Of a stretch of 64,000 nucleotides of DNA, positions 51,025 through 61,223 are shown in pieces (positions within the stretch are counted from its first letter, which is position 1; each line of letters begins with the position of its first letter). Location: NCBI RefSeq assembly GCF_001437205.1, contig NZ_JQAZ01000002.1, positions 124,001 through 188,000 on the forward strand, read 5' to 3'. The stretch is from Lactobacillus selangorensis. GTDB taxonomy: Bacteria > Bacillota > Bacilli > Lactobacillales > Lactobacillaceae. The position numbers and the translations under genes were made by a program. The notes beneath the pieces are model-generated. The model was not told the DNA's origin. It saw only the letters and a list, made by a program, of their open reading frames with translations, and did no database searches.

Positions 51025-53271
51025 TAATGTAACGGGCTTGTCATTCAATTGAATCGTCAGTGGCGCGCCCTTTAATAACTTGATTTGAGTGCCGTTCTGA
51101 TCGACCGTGACTACTAACAAACGGCCTCTGAAATTGATATGGAACTGATAACGAGTCCATTTCTTCGGCAAGAATGGTTTGAAAGTCAGCTGATCGTTTT
51201 CAATCCGCATTCCGGCGAAACCTTGCACGATGGCCAGCCAACTGCCCGTCATCGAAGTGATGTGAAGGCCGTCGACGGTATCGTTGTTGTAGTTGTCCAA
51301 ATCAAGCCGGGCCGTTCGTTCGTACATTTCAACGGCTTTGTCCTCATAATGAAGGTCGGCCGCCAAAATGGCATGAACAGATGGCGACAAACTGGATTCA
51401 TGGACCGTCAGCGGTTCATAGAAATCGAAGTTGCGTTTCTTCTGTTCCGGCGTGAATTCGGTAATGAAGTACCAAATGCCTTGGAGCACATCGGCTTGTT
51501 TGATGTACGGCGAACGCAGAATATGATCCCAGGACCAGTGCTGATTGATCGGCCGCTGATCGGCAGGAATACTCGAAGCCGGCTGCAGATTCTTATCTAA
51601 AAAGCCATCCTGCTGCAAGAAGATGCCTCGTTCTTTATCTTCCGGCAATAAGAGCTTGTCGATAATGTCCTGCCACTGCTTCTTTTCATCTTCCGTCACA
51701 TCAAGGTCATGCTGCTTTTCTGGGGAAACCTTGGGCAGGTTTTCCAAAGTGTACTTCAATGTCCAGCGAGCCAGCAGATTTGTATACCAATTATCGTTGA
51801 TGTTGTTTTCGTATTCATTCGGCCCTGTCACCCCATGGATGACATAGTGCTGCCGATGTTCCGACCATTCGACCCGATCGGCCCAGAAACGAGAAATCGC
51901 CGTTAACACATCGATTCCTTTTTCCTTCAGATACGAGTCATCGCCGGTGTAGCGCGTGTAATTGTAAATCGCATAGGCAATCGTCCCATTGCGGTGGATT
52001 TCTTCAAAGGTAATTTCCCATTCATTATGGTTTTCGATGCCGTTGAAGGTGACCATCGGATAGAGCGCCCCCTTCAGCCCTTGCTGATGGGCATTATGAA
52101 AGGCTTCCGGCAATTGATTGTACCGATATTCTAACAGATTGCGAGCAACTTTCTGGTCGGCCAAGGAGAGATAGAACGGCAAACCGAACGCCTCAGTATC
52201 CCAATAGGTAGCACCGCCGTACTTCTCGCCGGTAAATCCCTTTGGTCCAATGTTAAGCCGTTTGTCGTCGCCATAAAAGGTCGAGAACAGTTGGAATAAA
52301 TTAAACCGAATTCCTTGCTGAGCAGCGACATCGCCATCAATGACCACGTCGGATTTGTCCCAGCGTGCCTGCCAAGCATCCGCCTGTTCTTGAATAATCT
52401 GGTCATGGCTTTTGGCATCCAACTTCCGAGTCAGCTGATGCAGTCCGTTACGCAAATCGTCAAAACTGTCGTAATCACGTGAGGTCACGACAACCGCCCG
52501 TTTTTCAAAGTTCAAGCTCTGCTGTGCTGCTAAGGTCTGAACGAACGCATTCGAAACAGATTGGTCCGTTTCGGGTGCCATGCCGGCTTCCATTGTGGTG
52601 TGATGCGTAATTCCAACGCCGACCGTGAAACGGGGAACATCAAACTGGTTCGGCTTGGTTTTGGCAAACAATTCGGCTGAATCACGGTTTGTCTGTTTAG
52701 CCAAAACCTCCCAGAATTTTTCATCGTAGTTCGAATCTTCGTTGGCCACATCGGCGTCAATCGAAGAAACGAGCCGGATATCGACCGTCTGATCGGATAA
52801 ATTCTGAATGTGATAGTGTAAATCGAATAATTGCTTATCCACGATGCTGACCAGGCGTTCAATCGTCACTGCGACCTTGGCACCCTTCTTTTCGACTGTG
52901 AACCGTCGTGTCAGAATTCCCCGCTTCATGTCCAGCGACAGTTCAAAATCACTGATCTGGTCTGTGGCCAGATCGACTTTTTCGTTATTAATCCATAAAT
53001 TCGTTTTGTCAAAGTTGACCGCATTGATGACCTTGCCAAAATACTTCGGATAGCCGTTCTTCCACCAGCCGACAACCGTTTTATCGGGATACCAGATCCC
53101 GCCCAAATATAATCCATGGAGCGTATCACCGGAATAGTCCTCCTCGAACATGCCCCGCATGCCCATATATTCATTTCCGATGCTCGTCATGCTTTCCTGC
53201 AAACGTTTATTTTGTTTATCCAGTTTGTGGGTGACGATCTTCCATGGATCGACTTCAAAGATTCGTTGCAT
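51010..53271 (-). CDS. mapA: Maltose phosphorylase, GH65 family
   Basis: Splits maltose with phosphate into glucose and beta-glucose 1-phosphate. The protein has 753 residues, the usual size. Seen: N-terminal GNEYMGMRGMFEEDYSG, FTGEKYGGATYWDTEAFGLPFYL near 340, and the catalytic acid in HGVTGPNEYENNINDNWYTN near 485 (glutamate of NEYE). Last gene of the maltose operon, preceded by msmK and ended by a terminator that includes its own stop codon. The beta-phosphoglucomutase needed to use its product is not in the window. Confidence 0.95.
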   Translation of the reverse strand: MQRIFEVDPWKIVTHKLDKQNKRLQESMTSIGNEYMGMRGMFEEDYSGDTLHGLYLGGIWYPDKTVVGWWKNGYPKYFGKVINAVNFDKTNLWINNEKVDLATDQISDFELSLDMKRGILTRRFTVEKKGAKVAVTIERLVSIVDKQLFDLHYHIQNLSDQTVDIRLVSSIDADVANEDSNYDEKFWEVLAKQTNRDSAELFAKTKPNQFDVPRFTVGVGITHHTTMEAGMAPETDQSVSNAFVQTLAAQQSLNFEKRAVVVTSRDYDSFDDLRNGLHQLTRKLDAKSHDQIIQEQADAWQARWDKSDVVIDGDVAAQQGIRFNLFQLFSTFYGDDKRLNIGPKGFTGEKYGGATYWDTEAFGLPFYLSLADQKVARNLLEYRYNQLPEAFHNAHQQGLKGALYPMVTFNGIENHNEWEITFEEIHRNGTIAYAIYNYTRYTGDDSYLKEKGIDVLTAISRFWADRVEWSEHRQHYVIHGVTGPNEYENNINDNWYTNLLARWTLKYTLENLPKVSPEKQHDLDVTEDEKKQWQDIIDKLLLPEDKERGIFLQQDGFLDKNLQPASSIPADQRPINQHWSWDHILRSPYIKQADVLQGIWYFITEFTPEQKKRNFDFYEPLTVHESSLSPSVHAILAADLHYEDKAVEMYERTARLDLDNYNNDTVDGLHITSMTGSWLAIVQGFAGMRIENDQLTFKPFLPKKWTRYQFHINFRGRLLVVTVDQNGTQIKLLKGAPLTIQLNDKPVTLEKQS

Positions 53272-53317
53272 GTCGTTCCTCCCTTAAACGCCTTTTTTTG
53301 AATGCCCCGCTTTTTCG

Positions 53318-54418
53318 TTAAATAATGGTCATTTCTGTGTCATTATCAAAGTAGTGTGCCTTTGTCATTTCGAAGGCCATTTTGACTTTGTCGCCTGGTT
53401 CATGGTAATCACGCGAGTTGACTTCAGCGATGAAATCAGTGTCGCCGACCTTGGAATACAGCATTGTGTTCGAACCTAAGAGTTCGGAAACTTCAACCGT
53501 CGCATCAACAGTGGCATTCGGGAAGGTCTGTAAAGCAACTTCTTCGGCATGAATATCTTCCGGACGAACGCCCAAAGTCAGATTCTTGCCGTCGTAACCT
53601 TTATCGACTAAGACCTTTAACTGGCCTTCTGGAATTTTGACATGGACGCCATCACCATCAGCATAGCCATTTTCAACTTTGACGTTGAAGAAGTTTGTTG
53701 CTGGCGAACCGATAAACCCAGCCACGAATTTATTCGTCGGCTTGTTGTACAGTTCGAACGGTGTCCCGACTTGCTGAATCTTGCCGGCATTCATAATAAC
53801 GATCCGATCGGCCATCGTCATCGCTTCGACCTGATCATGGGTCACATAAATGAAGTTGCGGCCTAAACGCTGATGCAACTGGGCAATTTCAGTCCGCATC
53901 TGGACACGTAATTTGGCATCCAAGTTAGACAATGGTTCATCAAGCAGGAACAGATTGGCTTCACGGACGATCGCACGTCCTAAAGCAACACGCTGCCGCT
54001 GCCCACCTGACAATGCAGCTGGTTTCCGATCGAGGTAATCCGTCAAGCCTAAAATTTCGGCGGCTTTATCGACTCGTTTCTTCGTATCGGCTTTATCATT
54101 CTTCCGAATATTCAATCCGAAGGCCATATTATCAAACACCGTCATATGCGGGTACAATGCATAGTTCTGGAAGACCATCGCAATGTCGCGGTCCTTTGGT
54201 GCCACTTTGTTCATGACCTTGCCGTCCATCTTGAAATCGCCCTTGGTAATATCTTCCAGACCGGCGATCATACGCAATGTGGTTGATTTCCCACAGCCGG
54301 ATGGCCCAACGAACACGATGAATTCACCATCTTTGATGTGGAGATCAAAATCCGTGACCGCATAATCTTTTGCATCCGGATAACGTTTATAAATGTGATC
54401 TAAGTTAATTTCTACCAT
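53318..54418 (-). CDS. msmK: Sugar ABC importer ATPase, MsmK/MalK type
   Basis: ATP-binding subunit of 366 residues: Walker A GPSGCGKST, Q-loop VFQNYALYPHMTV, signature LSGGQRQRVALG, Walker B LFLLDEPLSNLD, H-loop THDQVEAMTMADR, then the regulatory OB-fold domain (LGVRPEDIHAEE near 285) typical of MalK/MsmK. Stronger codon bias than most neighbours. It powers the maltodextrin permeases encoded just upstream and, as in other lactic bacteria, could serve further sugar importers. Confidence 0.93.
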   Translation of the reverse strand: MVEINLDHIYKRYPDAKDYAVTDFDLHIKDGEFIVFVGPSGCGKSTTLRMIAGLEDITKGDFKMDGKVMNKVAPKDRDIAMVFQNYALYPHMTVFDNMAFGLNIRKNDKADTKKRVDKAAEILGLTDYLDRKPAALSGGQRQRVALGRAIVREANLFLLDEPLSNLDAKLRVQMRTEIAQLHQRLGRNFIYVTHDQVEAMTMADRIVIMNAGKIQQVGTPFELYNKPTNKFVAGFIGSPATNFFNVKVENGYADGDGVHVKIPEGQLKVLVDKGYDGKNLTLGVRPEDIHAEEVALQTFPNATVDATVEVSELLGSNTMLYSKVGDTDFIAEVNSRDYHEPGDKVKMAFEMTKAHYFDNDTEMTII

Positions 54419-54432
54419 TTTAAAGTTCTCCT

Positions 54433-55089
54433 CTATTCGCTCTTAACAAGCTTTTTATTCTTCAATAGTTTAAATGTAATGACTGCCGATAAAGAGATGC
54501 TGCAAATCAGCATCAGGAATGCAAGCCGCAGGAAGCCGTTGATCAGGATCAGAACGACAAATGTCAATGTAGACAGAAGCAAGCGGAAAAGATGGGATTT
54601 CATAAATTGAATCAGATCCTGTTCCTGATGACTCCCCTTTAAATAAGCATTGGCGATGATGACCATCAAAAGGATGATGCCCCACGTGATCACAAATGAA
54701 TTCAGTAGCACATTATGCTGAAAAATCTTCATCAAAAGTCCGATGCCGCCTAATAAGCTTGCAAAAATCAGATTGTTCTGCCATTGTTTCAGCGCCAGCA
54801 ACCAATTTTTAAAAACGGTCGTAAAGAGTGTGCCGCTGCCCTCGATTTCCCAGCGATCGACGGCCGCAAAGACAGCTGTCAAGCTTGGCAGTGTAAACAC
54901 GGCCAGCATGCCGATCAAGATCAGCCCGATCGCAAAGAACGGGATTCCAATTGGTAAGTGACTGAGCAGAATGACCGTTAAGATCATGGTAAAGTTGATC
55001 AAAAACCAGGCAACATTCGCTGTAAACAGGGACCAGACCCAATTTCCTGCTGCAATTAACGTTTGTTTTCCTTTTTTACCGTTCGTCAT
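54433..55089 (-). CDS. DUF624 (YesL-like) membrane protein
   Basis: Membrane protein of 218 residues with five to six hydrophobic segments. The family hallmarks are the N-terminal NWVWSLFTANVAWFLINF and the basic GSGTLFTTVFKNWLLALKQW. DUF624 proteins are almost always encoded beside sugar ABC importers in Firmicutes, but their role is unknown. Here the gene lies between malG and msmK with short gaps (19 and 14 bases). Confidence 0.85.
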   Translation of the reverse strand: MTNGKKGKQTLIAAGNWVWSLFTANVAWFLINFTMILTVILLSHLPIGIPFFAIGLILIGMLAVFTLPSLTAVFAAVDRWEIEGSGTLFTTVFKNWLLALKQWQNNLIFASLLGGIGLLMKIFQHNVLLNSFVITWGIILLMVIIANAYLKGSHQEQDLIQFMKSHLFRLLLSTLTFVVLILINGFLRLAFLMLICSISLSAVITFKLLKNKKLVKSE

Positions 55090-55108
55090 TCTTTGAATCT
55101 CCTTTTAA

Positions 55109-55921
55109 CTATTTAACAGCACCATCCGTAACCCCTTTGATGATCCACTTCTGTGCGAATAAGTAGAACAGAATAACTGGGATGATCGATAAGGTGATCC
55201 CGGCCAAAGCGAGATGCCATTGCTTTGTGTATTCGCCGAAGAAGTTGAACATTTGCAGCGGAATCGTGTATTGTGCCTGTGGCAATACCAGTGATGGCAG
55301 CAGGTAATCGTTCCAGATTGCGATGATATTCAGAATCGCAACGGTCACGGTCATCGGGCTGAGCATTGGTAAAATGACCTTTGTATAAATCTGCCAACGA
55401 TTAGCACCCTCGAGTTCGGCCGCTTCATCCATCGCAATCGGGATACTGGATAATGTCCCTTGATACAAGAAGATGGACAAACTGCAATCGAAGCCGACGT
55501 ACATAAACATTAAGCCGTACATATTTAAGAAATGAACGCTCCCAAAGTTCGCTGTCAATGGAATCATAACGGACTGGAATGGGATCAGCATCGCTGAAAT
55601 GAAGACCATCAGTAAGGCACCACTCAATTTAGAATGGTTCCGCTGCAATGCGTACGCACCCATGGAGGAGCACAGGATCAATAACAAGACACTGCAGATT
55701 GTGATGATCAATGAGTTTGTTAAGGAACTCATAAAATGCAAAGCTTTAAAGGATGCCCCGTAGTTCGCACTCGTAAATGGATTCGGCAGGGAAAGAACGG
55801 AAGCAAAGATGCCTTTCGGTGTCTTAAACGAGTTGCTGACGATCATATAGAATGGGAAGAGCCATAAAAGCCCTAACAGGATGCCAAGGATCCCGATGAA
55901 AACTGTACTTTTCTTTTTCAT
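55109..55921 (-). CDS. malG: Maltodextrin ABC permease, MalG type
   Basis: Permease of 270 residues. The EAA loop is MDEAAELEGANRWQIYTKVILPMLSP near residue 165. N-terminal FPFYMIVSNSFKTPKG and the C-terminal QKWIIKGVTDGAVK are MalG marks. Its start overlaps the malF stop by one base (TAATG). It forms the membrane channel with MalF. Confidence 0.92.
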   Translation of the reverse strand: MKKKSTVFIGILGILLGLLWLFPFYMIVSNSFKTPKGIFASVLSLPNPFTSANYGASFKALHFMSSLTNSLIITICSVLLLILCSSMGAYALQRNHSKLSGALLMVFISAMLIPFQSVMIPLTANFGSVHFLNMYGLMFMYVGFDCSLSIFLYQGTLSSIPIAMDEAAELEGANRWQIYTKVILPMLSPMTVTVAILNIIAIWNDYLLPSLVLPQAQYTIPLQMFNFFGEYTKQWHLALAGITLSIIPVILFYLFAQKWIIKGVTDGAVK

Positions 55922-56781
55922 TACAGATCGACCTCCCGCTTCCGGTTATAAAAGACTTGAATCAATGAAATTGCAGCTACGATGATGAAGAAGATCATCG
56001 CTTTGGCTTCGGCAGCCGCAAAGTTGCCGGAGTTGTAAGCCGTGTTAACAATGTTCATCGCTAACATCTGAGTCGATTGATAAGGACCACCGTTGGTTAA
56101 GGAAAGGTTCTGATCGTAAATCTTGAACCCATTGGATAATGTCAAGAACATGCAAACGGTGAAAGCTGGTGCGATCATTGGAAATGTAATCTTTGTGAAC
56201 CGCTGCCAAGCTGAAGCCCCATCAATTTCGGCTGCTTCGATAACTTCCTGTGGAATGTTTTGCAAGTAGGCAATGTAAATAATCATGATATACCCGCTCA
56301 TCTGCCAAACAGTCACGATGACCAAACCCCAGAAACCAGTCTTGGCGTTGGTCAGCCAGCCATTTAACCATGACCAGTGCAATGCAGTACCTAAAGCTGT
56401 GAAACCTTGTGTGAAGATAAACTGCCAAATGAACCCTAAGATTAAACCACCGATCATGTTCGGCATGAAGAAGATGGTCCGCAGGAGATTGCTCCCCTTA
56501 AACTTTTGCGTAACAAGTAATGCTAAGCCTAACCCGATGACGTTGAGCAAGATCACAGTCACAATAACAAATGCAAGTGTGAACCAGAATGCGTTTATAA
56601 ATGTCTTATCTGTAAGAAGGGCGGTGTAATTTTTAAAACCGACCATCTTAGTAAATGAGAGCCCGTCCCAATCCGTAAAGGAGTAGAGCAGACCCTCAAG
56701 CATTGGAATAAACACAACTAGTGCTAACGCAACGAGGGTAGGTGTTAAGAATAGCCAGAATGACAGACTACGATTTTTCAT
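55921..56781 (-). CDS. malF: Maltodextrin ABC permease, MalF type
   Basis: Permease of 286 residues with six hydrophobic segments. The EAA loop reads VIEAAEIDGASAWQRFTKITFPMIAP near residue 190. It lacks the long periplasmic insert of enterobacterial MalF, as is normal in Gram-positives. It follows the binding-protein gene after 42 bases. Confidence 0.92.
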   Translation of the reverse strand: MKNRSLSFWLFLTPTLVALALVVFIPMLEGLLYSFTDWDGLSFTKMVGFKNYTALLTDKTFINAFWFTLAFVIVTVILLNVIGLGLALLVTQKFKGSNLLRTIFFMPNMIGGLILGFIWQFIFTQGFTALGTALHWSWLNGWLTNAKTGFWGLVIVTVWQMSGYIMIIYIAYLQNIPQEVIEAAEIDGASAWQRFTKITFPMIAPAFTVCMFLTLSNGFKIYDQNLSLTNGGPYQSTQMLAMNIVNTAYNSGNFAAAEAKAMIFFIIVAAISLIQVFYNRKREVDL

Positions 56782-56823
56782 AAGAATACCCTCTTTAGTT
56801 TTCCAATTTTACAAACTATTTAA

Positions 56824-58110
56824 TTATTTACTGCTTTGCTGCTTGGCCCAACCAGTCTTCATATTTGTAACCGTCTTATCCCAAGCTTGTTTGCCGGATA
56901 AGTACTTCTGAAGGTTCGGCTGTGCAACATCTGGATCCCATGAAGTACCTGTGTATGCTGGGAAGACCCAACCAGTTGTCTTACCCTGCTTGGAGTAGTC
57001 ATAGACAACTTGTGTCAAAGCATCAGGCATCTTCATATTGGAGTAACCTTTGTATGCAGGTACGAAGTGAAGCTTGTTAACAACATCCTTCTTGCCGGCT
57101 TTAGATGTGTATAACCAGTCTAAGAAGTCTTTAGCAGCTTTTTGTTCAGCGGTGCTCTTACGCTTGTTAACAGCCCAGTACAGAGATGTCCCAACTGGTA
57201 ATTTGCCTTCTTCACCTTTAACAGGGATCGGAATCATACCAACATCGTTTTGAGCAAACTTCTTATCAACAGATTCAACGGTTGGATAGATCCAATCACC
57301 TTGTTGAATCATCGCAACTTTGCCTTGTGAGAAGTCTTGGTTAACTTGTGCGGAGTAGTCTAACTGCATAACAGGTTGAACAGAATACTTCTTCTGCAAA
57401 TCAAGCATTTGTTTCATTTCTTGGTTTCTTGAGAAGTTCAATGTCTTTGAGTTGTAAAGCTTCATGGCATTGTTGTCATATTCTGGTGCTAAGTATAAGT
57501 TCAGCAAATGATCGGACATCGTCCATGTTTCCTTACCAGGCATTGCGAAGACACCTTTGATGCCTAATTGATCCTTTTCAGAATCGATCTTTTCAACTGC
57601 GGCCTGTAATTTAGCAACGGTTGTTAAGCTCTTTGGATCAATGCCGGCCTTCTTGAAGACGGTCTTGTTATAAACATAACCATAACCTTCAACGTTGAAT
57701 GGCAAGCCGTATGTCTTTCCGCCTTCGGAAACAGCACTCGTTGTGCCCTTTTCGGCATTCTTAGCAGCTTTCGTATCTGACAAATCTGCAGCGTAGTTCT
57801 TGAATTGCTTCAAATCAGCAGGACCAGCTAAACTAAAGATGGTTGGTGCGTTACCAGATGAAATCCGTGTCTTCAGGACTGGATCATAATCAGTCCCACC
57901 ACCAATTGATGTCACTTCGATCTTAACGTGCGGATGTGTCTTCTCGTATTGCTTAGCAATTTGCTTGAATTGCTTGTTCGATTCGACTTTCCCTTGCAAG
58001 ATCGTAATCTTGACATCCTTCTGGGCTGAACTGCTTCCGCAGGCTGCAAGACTCATTGCCGTGCCGGCTACAGCAGCGGCGATCCCCAATCTTTTCCAAA
58101 ATTTACTCAC
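56824..58110 (-). CDS. malE: Maltodextrin-binding lipoprotein
   Basis: Binding protein of 428 residues with a lipoprotein signal (AMSLAACGSSS; the lipobox cysteine follows LAA). The mature part has KITILQGKVESNKQFK, SSGNAPTIFSLAG and QGKVAMIQQGDWIYP, typical of extracellular solute-binding family 1. GTG 58110 is the start because GAGGAGG lies nine bases upstream; a longer frame to 58146 has no site. Strong codon bias. First gene of malE-malF-malG-DUF624-msmK-mapA, under a promoter with a cre and two MalR-type operators. Confidence 0.9.
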   Translation of the reverse strand: MSKFWKRLGIAAAVAGTAMSLAACGSSSAQKDVKITILQGKVESNKQFKQIAKQYEKTHPHVKIEVTSIGGGTDYDPVLKTRISSGNAPTIFSLAGPADLKQFKNYAADLSDTKAAKNAEKGTTSAVSEGGKTYGLPFNVEGYGYVYNKTVFKKAGIDPKSLTTVAKLQAAVEKIDSEKDQLGIKGVFAMPGKETWTMSDHLLNLYLAPEYDNNAMKLYNSKTLNFSRNQEMKQMLDLQKKYSVQPVMQLDYSAQVNQDFSQGKVAMIQQGDWIYPTVESVDKKFAQNDVGMIPIPVKGEEGKLPVGTSLYWAVNKRKSTAEQKAAKDFLDWLYTSKAGKKDVVNKLHFVPAYKGYSNMKMPDALTQVVYDYSKQGKTTGWVFPAYTGTSWDPDVAQPNLQKYLSGKQAWDKTVTNMKTGWAKQQSSK

Positions 58111-58151
58111 TTCAACTACCTCCTCGTGGTTTCTTTCTGAGTACATCTTTA

Positions 58152-58227
58152 TTTTTACCTTTTTTTTGGCAGCTTTGCAACCGTTTTCAGGACTGTTACC
58201 GATAACAGAAGTTTGTTACCGATAACA
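58152..58227 (-). promoter_or_regulatory. mal operon control region: promoter, cre, two MalR-type operators
   Basis: Two copies of TGTTACCGATAACA (58194-58207 and 58214-58227), 20 bp apart. cre TGAAAACGGTTGCA (58176-58189, minus strand), matching 13 of 14 consensus positions. Promoter candidate TTGCAA (58175-58180), 17 bases, TAAAAA (58152-58157). The cre overlaps the -35. Confidence 0.8.
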
Positions 58228-58234
58228 TTCGTTT

Positions 58235-59509
58235 TTATTTGGCCAAAATAATCGGTAATCCATCTTGACGGACAATGCCATTCATAACGGTCACGGCAGC
58301 CCCATCGATCAAATTGGTATAGTCACCATCTGCGAGTGACACTTTGACGCGTCCCGTCTGACTCCGCAATGAAAAGAGACCCACCAGCTGGTTTTCATGC
58401 TGCGTATAGGTCATTTTCACAATGTCGTTTCCACAATCATAAACATCATAATTGCCGTTGACGACCAGGTCATTGGCCTTTACCTTGCGCAGCGATTGAA
58501 TCAGGCCCGTTAAATCGATTCCCGTATCGTGCGGAATATTTTCTTTTTCGAACAGACTCGGCAGATGGGCATTTCCGAATTCCTGACCATCATAAATCAA
58601 AGCAGCTCCTTTTTCGAACATCAGGAAGGCTGTCCAGTTAATCAGGTCATTGACGTTCGGCAGCAAATGATGGGCTCGTTTCTGGTCATGATTCTCCAAG
58701 AAATGCATCTTGACGTAGTTAGCCGGATAAATGACATCCTGCCGATTCAGAACGTCAACGAAAGCCTGGAGATTTGTCCGGCCGTCGATGTAGCTGTAGA
58801 TGTCGCCTAAAATGTCATAATCGTAGGTCATGTCGAAGGCATTATAAAGTTCCGCATCGTTTGAGGCCCAATCGCCCTGATTTCGTAAGAACTTGATAAA
58901 ATCGCTGCCGGCACTTTCAGCCAGCCAGAAAATCGGCTTGTCAGCGTTGACTTGTTTACGTGCCTCCATCCAGAAATCAATCGGAACTAATGGCGCCACA
59001 TCGCAGCGGAAACCATCGACCCATTTAGCCCAATGTTTTAAAGTATCAATCTGATATTGCCACAAATCATGATTCGAATAATCAAGATCGGCAACATCGG
59101 ACCAGTCAGCCACTTTATTGGCCAGCTGACCGTCTTTATGCAAGAACCATTCAGGATGTTCATTCAAAAGGACAGAATCGGGCGATGTGTGGTTATAAAC
59201 GATATCCATCATGACCTTCATACCCAATTGATGCGCTTTGTCCGTCAAATCGATGAAATCGTTCAAAGTTCCGAATTCTGGATTGATCGCACGGTAATCA
59301 GAGATTGCATATGGAGACCCCTCTGTCCCCTTACGATTCTTATGGCCAACTGGCTGAACTGGCAATAACCACAAAATATCCGTTCCTAATGCTTTGATTC
59401 GTGGCAAGTCGGCTTCGACCGCCTTAAGGGTTCCTTCAGGAGTATGGTCCCGAACATAAACGCAATAAACTAAATCGTGCCGTAAATCAATGTTGGTGTC
59501 GCGTACCAT
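58235..59509 (-). CDS. GH13 alpha-amylase-family glycosidase
   Basis: Cytoplasmic (no signal peptide) GH13 enzyme of 424 residues. Region I DIVYNHTS, region II GFRCDVAP with the nucleophile aspartate, acid glutamate in WLAESAG and region IV FLENHDQK with the third acid. It is shorter than the alpha-glucosidases next to it and has a reduced C-terminal domain (HENQLVGLFSLRS onward). Likely acts on short maltodextrins; precise specificity is not deducible. It lies four bases after the alpha-glucosidase gene and ends just before the MalR operators of the next unit. Confidence 0.88.
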   Translation of the reverse strand: MVRDTNIDLRHDLVYCVYVRDHTPEGTLKAVEADLPRIKALGTDILWLLPVQPVGHKNRKGTEGSPYAISDYRAINPEFGTLNDFIDLTDKAHQLGMKVMMDIVYNHTSPDSVLLNEHPEWFLHKDGQLANKVADWSDVADLDYSNHDLWQYQIDTLKHWAKWVDGFRCDVAPLVPIDFWMEARKQVNADKPIFWLAESAGSDFIKFLRNQGDWASNDAELYNAFDMTYDYDILGDIYSYIDGRTNLQAFVDVLNRQDVIYPANYVKMHFLENHDQKRAHHLLPNVNDLINWTAFLMFEKGAALIYDGQEFGNAHLPSLFEKENIPHDTGIDLTGLIQSLRKVKANDLVVNGNYDVYDCGNDIVKMTYTQHENQLVGLFSLRSQTGRVKVSLADGDYTNLIDGAAVTVMNGIVRQDGLPIILAK

Positions 59510-59513
59510 AAAT

Positions 59514-61196
59514 TTAAAACTTCCTTTCTAAAATCAGACTGGACCAGCCAGCCATTTGAATTTGATGTTCAGCAACTTGGACTTGTCCCTGTGCCAAAAC
59601 ATGCGCATATTGGGATAAATCGGCGTCGGGACTGGCAACCGTGACTGGCTGGGCCGACAGGTTCGTCAGCACGATTGCCTCTTGGTGTTTCAGTTTTCGT
59701 TTGTAGCCGAAAACCTGAGCGTCCGGCAAGGCCAAAATCGTTTCCCGACCTTCGGTATACAGCGGTGTCTGCTTCAGTTCGAACAGCTGCCGGTAAAAAT
59801 GCAGCAGACTATTCGGATCGTCCTTTTCATCGGAGACTGATACAACGGAACTGGTGCCGTATTTCCAAGGCTGATGGTGCGAGAAACCATGATACTGACT
59901 GTCGTCCCACTGCATCGCCCCTCTAGCACTCATCTTGTGCGTTCGATTCAATGAGGACAGAATCTTTTCATCCGTATAATCGAGCCGTTGCGCCTTATGC
60001 ACAAACTCGTCAACGGTCAAGTCGTCAAAGTCAGCCCACTTCTGCAGCTGCATGTTTTCCATGCCGATTTCTTCCCCATAGTAAATAATCGGCAGACCTC
60101 GCTGCAGGTACATTGCCGTCGCCAGCGCCTTTAAGCTGGCTTCCAAATGCTGCGGATCGCCATAACGAGTGGCAACTCGTGCCATGTCATGGTTGCTCCA
60201 GTACAACGTCGGATAACTGACATCCTGCAAATTCGATTGCCAGATAGCCATGCGAGTCCGCATTCCCGGCACGTCGAGCTGAACGGGCTGAAACGCATCC
60301 GGCAGCCGATCGTCCTGTCCCTGAGTCGAATCGGCAAAATTCCGGAACGTGATTACCGAATCGCACAGCTGCCGTTTCGGATCAGAATAATCGATGGCCA
60401 AATTGACTTGAGCCGATGCCGCTTCACCTAAAATAAATAAATCAGGATAATCCTGTTTCAGAGCCGCCACAAACGTCCGCAAATACTTTTGGACGCCGGC
60501 CCGATTGGCATAAAACGGTTCCGCCAGCGGATATTCCCGCTGCGGATCGACGACTGGATAATCCTGGTCGAAGTCGGCTTTGGCAATATGAATAAAGGCA
60601 TCGAGCCGGAAGCCGTCAATTCCTTTTGCAGCCCAGAAACGCGCCACATCGGTCATCGACTTCCGTACTTCCTGATTCTTCCAATTCAGATCCGGCATAT
60701 GTTTATCGAATAAATGGAAATAGTAATCATTTGTCTGCCCAGGATCCTTCGCCCACACACTGCCGCCGAAGAACGACCCCCAATTATTTGGCGGCCCATC
60801 GTTGTGACCAGGCGCCCAGAGATAATAATCCCGGTAGATACTGTGCGGATTCTGAACGGCATCCTTAAACCAGGGGTGCTGATCCGACGTATGATTCATC
60901 ACAAAATCCATAATAATTTTCATGCCGCTGTCATGGACGGCGTGAATCAAGTTTTCCATGTCGGTCATCGTGCCCAATGTCGGTTCAACGGCAAAATAAT
61001 TGGACACATCGTACCCATTATCGACCTGCGGTGAAATATAGATCGGATTCAGCCAGATCGTATTGACACCTAATTTTTTTAAATACGGTAATTTTGCAAC
61101 CACTCCTGCGATATCTCCGATGCCATCGTCATTCGTATCCTGAAAACTCTTCGGATAGACTTGGTAGATGATCGCATGCTCAAACCAATGTTTCAT
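59514..61196 (-). CDS. malL: Alpha-glucosidase, GH13 (maltase-like)
   Basis: Intracellular glucosidase of 560 residues. VYPKSFQDTNDDGIGDIAG opens the barrel; region I DFVMNHTSD, region V MPDLNW, region II GFRLDAFIHI (nucleophile), acid glutamate in LILGEAASA and region IV WSNHDMAR are complete. In this subfamily the residue after the nucleophile separates alpha-1,4 enzymes (alanine or threonine) from alpha-1,6 enzymes (valine). Alanine here points to alpha-1,4 links. ATG 61196 is chosen for GGGAG ten bases upstream. Preceded by a MalR-type operator. Confidence 0.9.
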   Translation of the reverse strand: MKHWFEHAIIYQVYPKSFQDTNDDGIGDIAGVVAKLPYLKKLGVNTIWLNPIYISPQVDNGYDVSNYFAVEPTLGTMTDMENLIHAVHDSGMKIIMDFVMNHTSDQHPWFKDAVQNPHSIYRDYYLWAPGHNDGPPNNWGSFFGGSVWAKDPGQTNDYYFHLFDKHMPDLNWKNQEVRKSMTDVARFWAAKGIDGFRLDAFIHIAKADFDQDYPVVDPQREYPLAEPFYANRAGVQKYLRTFVAALKQDYPDLFILGEAASAQVNLAIDYSDPKRQLCDSVITFRNFADSTQGQDDRLPDAFQPVQLDVPGMRTRMAIWQSNLQDVSYPTLYWSNHDMARVATRYGDPQHLEASLKALATAMYLQRGLPIIYYGEEIGMENMQLQKWADFDDLTVDEFVHKAQRLDYTDEKILSSLNRTHKMSARGAMQWDDSQYHGFSHHQPWKYGTSSVVSVSDEKDDPNSLLHFYRQLFELKQTPLYTEGRETILALPDAQVFGYKRKLKHQEAIVLTNLSAQPVTVASPDADLSQYAHVLAQGQVQVAEHQIQMAGWSSLILERKF

Positions 61197-61223
61197 AATA
61201 AAAAACTCCCACAAATCAGTTTA